Shown in pieces: positions 59,276-64,000 of a stretch of 64,000 nucleotides of DNA. The notes under the pieces are model-generated. The model made no database searches, was not told the origin of the DNA, and saw only the letters and a program-made list of their open reading frames with translations. Location of the stretch: contig JAQXIJ010000061.1 of assembly GCA_029007725.1 (NCBI GenBank), positions 1-64,000 of the forward strand. The letters run 5' to 3'. The DNA comes from Bacillota bacterium. GTDB taxonomy: Bacteria; Bacillota; Clostridia; UBA1381. A program made the position numbers and the translations under genes. How positions within the stretch are numbered: position 1 is the stretch's first letter; every line of letters starts with the position of its first letter.

Positions 59276-60838
59276 GTGTTGTTGTTTTCGGGTTATGAGC
59301 TATGGCCACTGGATCAGCTTAATATGTTCGATTTGGGTGAAATACCGCAAACTTTATATAATAATACTATAGAAGACGCTAACAGATATCTGAATTTTGA
59401 TTGGGGGAGTCTGACCGCTTCGATGTATACCGACGCGCAGCACAGCGACTATTCGGATATAGTAAAGCTGCGCAGGAAGGCACTTGCCTGTCTTGCACTT
59501 GCCGAGCATGCCGAACGTAAAAGCAGATATCTTGAGGATATTATAAACGGAATTTGGTGCATATGTGAGGAAAGTACATGGATTTTGCCGGATAATTCCG
59601 GATATTTGCGCGATATTGAAAATCCGCGTTTTGATGCGGATGCTGCGGCAACGGCCGCACTTCTGGCGCTCAGCGTGCATTTGTTCAGAAAGGAACTGCC
59701 GGTGATGATAAAAAAACGCGCTGTGCATGAAATAAAAAAAAGAGTTTTGCGTCCGTTTGAGGACGCAAAGCAACTTGCTCCGTATTCGGTTTCGCAGACG
59801 CTCGTCTCTTGCCTGTTTGCGGAAAACGACGACGAAAAGCGCAGGACCATTGTTGATAAATCAATTGAGGCGCTCGATATATTCCTCGGAGAGTTTACTA
59901 AAAATGGGATAAAGACAAAGAACGATCAGGGGCTGTATACATGGTCTGCCTATATTTTTGACATTCTTGAAATGATTTATAACGCGACAGATCAAAAATT
60001 TGAGGCTTTCAGTGACGAAAGACTTAAATATGCCGCGGATTTTATATATAAAATTCATATGGGAAGTGACGGATTTGCGGAAAACGTCACTGAAGAGGAC
60101 GGCCCGAGAACATACCTGTTCGGAAAGAGAATGGATTCAAAAAAGCTGATTGATTTTGGCGCAAGTGAATTTTTAAAGATTGAGGACAAGACTTTGCCTG
60201 ACAGCACCAATCTTTTTCATAAGCTGTATTCGCTGAAATATACGGCGGAAGTTGTAACTTACGGAGATAATTTTGATGAGCAGGAATGCGGATATATAGA
60301 AAGTATGGATTTATTTGTCAAAAAGACAAAAACATTCTCCGTTGCGATAAAGGGCGGCTCCAACGCTGCCGGAAATTTCATGGCATACCTCGAAAACGAA
60401 CCGTATATCGTCGACCTTGAAAAATCACATAATTTGCCAATGATAAACGGATTTTATCAGTTCCCCAATACAAAAAAGGCTACAGTTGAGGTTCTGGAAA
60501 ACGGACTGGCTCTGGATTTGTCAAAAACATATCCTAAGGAAGCCGGTGTAATCAGCTGGATGCGAAGCATCGAGGCAGAGGAAAAATATATCATAATAAC
60601 CGATGACTATGAGCTTTCAAAACTTGATGACCTTAAATGTATACTCCTTTTAAATCAAAAGCCGATTATTTCGGAAAACCGCATACTTGCCGGGGATGCT
60701 TCAATTTTGTGGGACGGAAATATTGCACTTAGGGTTGAGCTTGTAAAGTCAAAAACATATGACTTTGTTTATAGAATGCTGTTTCATGTAAAAAGTAATG
60801 ATTTTAAGGGCAGAATCAGAATTGCTCTGAAAAAATAA
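59276..60838 (+). CDS. Heparinase II/III-like protein
   Basis: The 520-residue cytoplasmic protein (no signal peptide) has an N-terminal alpha-toroid-like half. YLEDIINGIWCICEESTWIL near residues 84-103, ENPRFDADAAATAALLALSV and a Tyr/Trp-rich TWSAYIFDILEMIY lie there. A C-terminal beta-sandwich-like half contains FSVAIKGGSNAAGNFMAYLE near 356. The layout resembles polysaccharide lyases of the heparinase II/III group acting on uronic-acid oligosaccharides. GTG 59276 is used; TTG 59279 or 59282 would sit better behind GGGGGTG. Confidence 0.7.
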   Translation: MLLFSGYELWPLDQLNMFDLGEIPQTLYNNTIEDANRYLNFDWGSLTASMYTDAQHSDYSDIVKLRRKALACLALAEHAERKSRYLEDIINGIWCICEESTWILPDNSGYLRDIENPRFDADAAATAALLALSVHLFRKELPVMIKKRAVHEIKKRVLRPFEDAKQLAPYSVSQTLVSCLFAENDDEKRRTIVDKSIEALDIFLGEFTKNGIKTKNDQGLYTWSAYIFDILEMIYNATDQKFEAFSDERLKYAADFIYKIHMGSDGFAENVTEEDGPRTYLFGKRMDSKKLIDFGASEFLKIEDKTLPDSTNLFHKLYSLKYTAEVVTYGDNFDEQECGYIESMDLFVKKTKTFSVAIKGGSNAAGNFMAYLENEPYIVDLEKSHNLPMINGFYQFPNTKKATVEVLENGLALDLSKTYPKEAGVISWMRSIEAEEKYIIITDDYELSKLDDLKCILLLNQKPIISENRILAGDASILWDGNIALRVELVKSKTYDFVYRMLFHVKSNDFKGRIRIALKK

Positions 60839-60894
60839 TACAAGAACCGCGATCTGCACGGATATGCTTATCCTTATGTGCAATGCGGCTCTTT

Positions 60895-61719
60895 TTATCT
60901 ATGGAGATTTCTGAAACGCGCTGGAGAAAATCCGGTTTTCTTTTTAAAAATTCTGCTGAAATAATATACATCGTCATAACCGCATGCTTTTGCGACTTCT
61001 GTTATGCTTTTTTCACTTTCATCCAGCATAACCGCGGCAGATTCAATTCGTCAGTTGATTATGTATTGAATAGGTGAAGCACCTGTTGCACGCCGAAAGC
61101 AAAGGCGATAGTGAGTTTCGCTCATGTTTTCCAGGTACGCAAGATAAGGCACGGTTATTTCGGAGGAAAAGTGCTCGTGAATATAAAGAATTGAACGAAA
61201 GAGCGGAGTGCTGCTGCTTTTGCCGCGCAGATAGCGCGAAAACGCAGCAAATATTTCTTTTAATATCCATGATGAGGTGTCATAAAAGTATTCGTCATTC
61301 AAAATAAATTCTCCGAACAAACGTTGCCATTTTTCGAACATTGTACTGTGAATACCTGTGTCTGAAACGTTATTTGCAGTCAGTCCGAAATATTCTAATG
61401 TATCTGCAGCGAGCATGCCGGTAAAATGTATCCATAGATAGTTAATGTGCTGTCCGGGGCCTGAACGGTAGCGGTAATGAGTTCCGGGGGCAATTATCAG
61501 CATATTTCCGGTGTTTAAAATATTCTGCTTGCCGTCAAGTTCAATGCTCATGCTTCCGTCGGTAATATACATAAGGTAAAAGTCTTTTCTTACCGACGAA
61601 TTGAAAATTTCTACGCTTTCATCGACAGCTCCGGCACAGTTTACGCACAGTTCACGCGACAGATTGCAAATGTCTGCTTCTTTTTCTGAAACGGTATTGT
61701 AATAGGTTTGAGTTTTCAT
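60895..61719 (-). pseudogene. AraC-family regulator interrupted by an in-frame TGA
   Basis: The minus-strand gene starts at ATG 61719 (GGAG upstream). It encodes a cupin-like AraC sensor domain (LMYITDGSMSIELDGKQNIL, GNMLIIAPGTHYRYRSGPGQ) and enters the C-terminal HTH domain (ITVPYLAYLENMSETHYRLC, ASPIQYIIN). There TGA at 61051-61053 stops it. The same frame then continues RIESAAVMLDESEKSITEVA, CGYDDVYYFSRIFKKKTGFS and ends RFRNLHR with TAA at 60895-60897, a complete AraC of 274 codons. Only one base is wrong (CGA or TTA to TGA). The truncated product lacks the second HTH. It sits between two carbohydrate-related genes it may have regulated. Confidence 0.85.
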
Positions 61720-61753
61720 GATTTTTACTCCATACAATAGAAAAGTCCATTTT

Positions 61754-61782
61754 TTGAACTGATGTGTGCATTGAAATAATAT
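61754..61782 (+). promoter_or_regulatory. Candidate promoter of the DUF4091 gene
   Basis: TTGAAC (61754-61759) and TAATAT (61777-61782) are 17 bp apart, between the divergent AraC and DUF4091 genes. Confidence 0.55.
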
Positions 61783-61849
61783 ATAAGTCATTATACAATA
61801 TTAAATACAAAAAATCAAGCATAATAGCATAAAAGGAGATTTGTATATA

Positions 61850-63505
61850 ATGAATATAACGGTGAAGCAGCTTTCGTCACTGAAAAAAGTACGTAGCATA
61901 AATGATATGCAGACAGATGAAATCTGCAAAAAAATGATACTGGCGGGACAGAGCTTTTCATACCAGGTTGCAGTTTATTCCGATGAAAAGGCAGAAATTG
62001 AAGTTGAGATTGATTCTTCGTTAAGCGAGTATATCAGGCTGTACGCTGTGAGGGACACGGTCATGGATTATACGGCGGATCCGGAAGTTACCGATACCGA
62101 CTTTTTGACACGTGAGCCGGGCACAATGCCGGATCTGCTTGTTCCGATCGAGGAACAAAACGGAATTATCCACGTTTCCGGCTCGGTTTCCTCAATTTGG
62201 ACGGAAATAAAACTGCCGCATAGTTTTTCTGCCGGAAAAAGAATAGTAAGCATAGGACTCACATGCAGAAATATTGCTGACGAAAACGACTGTGCCGAAT
62301 TTGTACAGACAATGGAAATAGAGGTTATCGGAGCGGATATTCCGGAGCAGAGCACTCTTTTTACGCAGTGGTTTCATACCGACTGCATAGCCGAAGCGTA
62401 CAATACCGAAATTTACAGCGAAAAGCATTGGGCAATGATTGATAAATTTATGAGACTTGCGTCAGAACTGGGTATAAATATGCTTTTAACACCTGTAATT
62501 ACGCCTCCTCTTGATACCAAGGAGGGCGGACTGCGCCCGAATACCCAGCTTGTGAAAATTGAAAAATGCGGTGAAAAATACAGTTTTGATTTTTCACGTC
62601 TTGACAGGTGGATATCACTGTGCCGCAAAAACGGAATAAAATATTATGAAATATCACACTTTTTCTCTCAGTGGGGACTAAAATATGCACCGAAGATATA
62701 TGTTACCGAAAACGGTGAGGAAAGCCGTATGTTCGGTTGGCACGTTCCGGCAAAGAGTACATCGTATAGAGAATTTTTGGAGCAGTTTCTGCCGGAGCTT
62801 ATAAAAGAACTGAAAAAACAGGGTGTAGAGGAAAACTGTTATGTTCATCTGTCTGATGAACCGAATATTTCACATCTTGAATCATATCTCTATGCCTATG
62901 AAACCATAAAGCCGCTGATAGGCAGATGTAAAATAATGGACGCTCTGTCGGATGTGGATTTTTATGACAGCGGACTTGTAAACGTACCGGTTACTGCGAG
63001 CGACCACATAGAGCCGTTTTTAGAAAAGCGGATAGAAAATCAGTGGATATATTACTGCTGCGAACAGGCGAATAAAGTCGGAAACAGGTTTATGGCAATG
63101 CCGTCATACAGGAATCGTATTCTCGGTTTACAGATGTACAAGTATAGGATTGAAGGCTTTCTGCATTGGGGATTTAATTTTTATAACAGCCGGTTTTCTA
63201 TGTATAAAATAAATCCGTATGTCACAAGCTCTGCAGACAAGTGTTTTCCGTCGGGTGACAGCTTTTCGATGTACCCCGGAAAGGATGGACCTCTGCCTTC
63301 GCTGCGCGCTATGATCTTTAAAGAAGCGCTGGAGGATATAGAAATATGCCGGCTACTTGAAAAATATATCGGCAGGGAAAATGTTATTGAAATTATAGAG
63401 CGGGAGGCAGACATGAAGCTGACTTTTTCCGAATATCCTTGTAATGATAAGTTTATACCTGAGGTTATGGAAAAGATAATCGGCATGATAAAGAAATATA
63501 TTTAA
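61850..63505 (+). CDS. DUF4091 protein, glycoside-hydrolase-like
   Basis: The 551-residue protein has an N-terminal beta-domain (residues about 20-165) and a TIM-barrel-like region. FTQWFHTDCIAEAYNTEIYS near 165-184, FMRLASELGINMLLTPVITP, CYVHLSDEPNISHLESY near 325-341 and EGFLHWGFNFYNSRFS near 430-445 lie in it. A C-terminal DUF4091 part follows with SLRAMIFKEALEDIEICRLL. Asp/Glu in HLSDEP are likely catalytic. There is no signal peptide. ATG 61850 lies 11 nt after AAGGAG. Substrate unknown, probably a plant or host glycan fragment. Confidence 0.85.
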   Translation: MNITVKQLSSLKKVRSINDMQTDEICKKMILAGQSFSYQVAVYSDEKAEIEVEIDSSLSEYIRLYAVRDTVMDYTADPEVTDTDFLTREPGTMPDLLVPIEEQNGIIHVSGSVSSIWTEIKLPHSFSAGKRIVSIGLTCRNIADENDCAEFVQTMEIEVIGADIPEQSTLFTQWFHTDCIAEAYNTEIYSEKHWAMIDKFMRLASELGINMLLTPVITPPLDTKEGGLRPNTQLVKIEKCGEKYSFDFSRLDRWISLCRKNGIKYYEISHFFSQWGLKYAPKIYVTENGEESRMFGWHVPAKSTSYREFLEQFLPELIKELKKQGVEENCYVHLSDEPNISHLESYLYAYETIKPLIGRCKIMDALSDVDFYDSGLVNVPVTASDHIEPFLEKRIENQWIYYCCEQANKVGNRFMAMPSYRNRILGLQMYKYRIEGFLHWGFNFYNSRFSMYKINPYVTSSADKCFPSGDSFSMYPGKDGPLPSLRAMIFKEALEDIEICRLLEKYIGRENVIEIIEREADMKLTFSEYPCNDKFIPEVMEKIIGMIKKYI

Positions 63506-63739
63506 CAAAAAGCGTATGTTAAATATTGAACTTTTTGTTATTTTGCATAAAATTTATGAAAATATAATTTTTTTTTGCAAAAAATACGTCATTTTTATAC
63601 GAAAAAAGTGGTAAATTTAAAAATTTTGTTTTAATCTTTTACACCCAGAAAAGTGCGGTACTATGCGAAAAAACGGAATAAAAAACTATTCGAACATATA
63701 TATATCGATAATGATATAACACATATAAAAATTTAGGTA

Positions 63740-63768
63740 TTCACAAAAACAATTTTTTGTGTTAAAAT
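63740..63768 (+). promoter_or_regulatory. Candidate promoter of the terminal leader segment
   Basis: TTCACA (63740-63745) and TAAAAT (63763-63768) with a 17-bp spacer, just before the structured segment. Confidence 0.5.
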
Positions 63769-63779
63769 ATAAAAGATTA

Positions 63780-63960
63780 TGGTGAAAATTGTCATTGCAT
63801 GGTGCATTTGACGCAAAACCGGGTATACCGGCTTAAGATACCGCGGCTGTGCGCATTCCTTTCGGATGCACATTTGGCAAAAAATAAAGCATGCCGGATA
63901 AGTTGCAGCATTGGCAGCTTTTGGTAAAAACCGTGAGGAAGGGAGGATTTTGACGGCAGG
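63780..63960 (+). other. Structured leader-like RNA segment, identity open
   Basis: After 230 bp of very AT-rich DNA the sequence becomes GC-richer and full of short stems. These include TGCATGGTGCA (63796-63806), ACCGGGTATACCGG (63818-63831) and TGTGCGCATTCC with GGATGCACA (63848-63871). TTTGACGCAAAACC followed by CGGCTTAAGAT resembles the ACGCAAA and CTAAG blocks of cyclic-di-GMP-I (GEMM) riboswitches, but the other GEMM blocks are not clear. A GGGAGG site at 63941-63946 lies near the window end; the downstream gene is not included. Confidence 0.4.
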
Positions 63961-64000
63961 CAGGGCTGTGGTATAAAAAACGGCGATGCAAAAACGGCTG

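Noticed and set aside
60895-61719. TGA in the AraC gene as a recoded sense codon
   Set aside because: TGA is a normal stop elsewhere in the window (rsmD and iorA end in TGA), no selenocysteine element is apparent, and the position is not a conserved Cys or Trp.
1-64000. CRISPR array, rRNA operon or defence island
   Set aside because: No regularly spaced repeats, no rRNA sequence and no recognisable defence genes in the window.

Overview
The window reads as a chromosomal segment of a spore-forming anaerobe of the class Clostridia (Firmicutes). It carries spoVG and spoVT, an oxygen-sensitive indolepyruvate:ferredoxin oxidoreductase, the small regulator family tied to iron-only hydrogenases, and strong AGGAGG-type ribosome sites. 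Control relies on cis RNAs: an FMN riboswitch, a T-box and a glmS ribozyme. The base composition is moderately AT-rich and the code is standard, with TGA used as a stop. I cannot name a species.

Layout. 0-3 kb: spoVG, a decayed IS3-type element, a half-size EamA transporter, then the FMN riboswitch with ribU and comF. 3-9.8 kb (minus strand): a T-box-led operon of acyl-CoA synthetase, iorA, iorB, phenylacetate-CoA ligase and a tandem-ACT protein, plus a membrane protein. 9.9-14.9 kb (plus): an esterase, then a near-consensus promoter, a 33-codon ORF with a run of Leu codons, an intrinsic terminator, a broken multidomain gene (isopropylmalate-synthase-like / TIM barrel / AMP ligase), a branched-chain aminotransferase and an amidohydrolase. 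15-21 kb: YitT protein, SCP2 protein with a histone-H1-like tail, TepA-type protease, a first CopA-type ATPase and a lone tyrosine recombinase with a palindrome in its leader. 21-38 kb (plus): conserved housekeeping runs asp23-fakA-like-recG-rsmD-coaD, tsaE-tsaB-rpiB, a MATE remnant, nitroreductase, rRNA methyltransferase, then dprA-topA-trmFO-argS and neighbours. 38-43.7 kb (minus): LysR regulator, an isolated IS end, glmM-glmS behind a glmS ribozyme, and a PHP protein. 43.8-47.1 kb: csoR-copA-HMA copper operon with its operator. 47.2 kb: tRNA-Arg(CCG). 47.5-55.2 kb: U32 peptidase, maf, mreBCD, PBP2, mgsA. 55.4-57.9 kb (minus): spoVT, mscL, glyS. 58.0-58.2 kb: a cluster of DnaA-box-like sequences. 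58.3-63.5 kb: birA, a heparinase II/III-like protein, an AraC regulator broken by one in-frame TGA, and a DUF4091 protein. The window ends in a structured leader-like segment.

The most interesting system is the T-box / ior / paaK operon. A T-box turns on its operon when its tRNA is uncharged, so it should control supply, not breakdown. With a candidate Tyr (TAC) specifier, the operon fits salvage of aryl acids: arylacetate to aryl-CoA by PaaK or the acyl-CoA synthetase, reductive carboxylation to arylpyruvate by IorAB, then transamination to the aromatic amino acid. The next operon on the other strand seems to have a different attenuator (leucine-rich leader peptide plus terminator) ahead of a LeuA-like relic and a branched-chain aminotransferase, so two amino-acid-sensing leaders lie about 1 kb apart.
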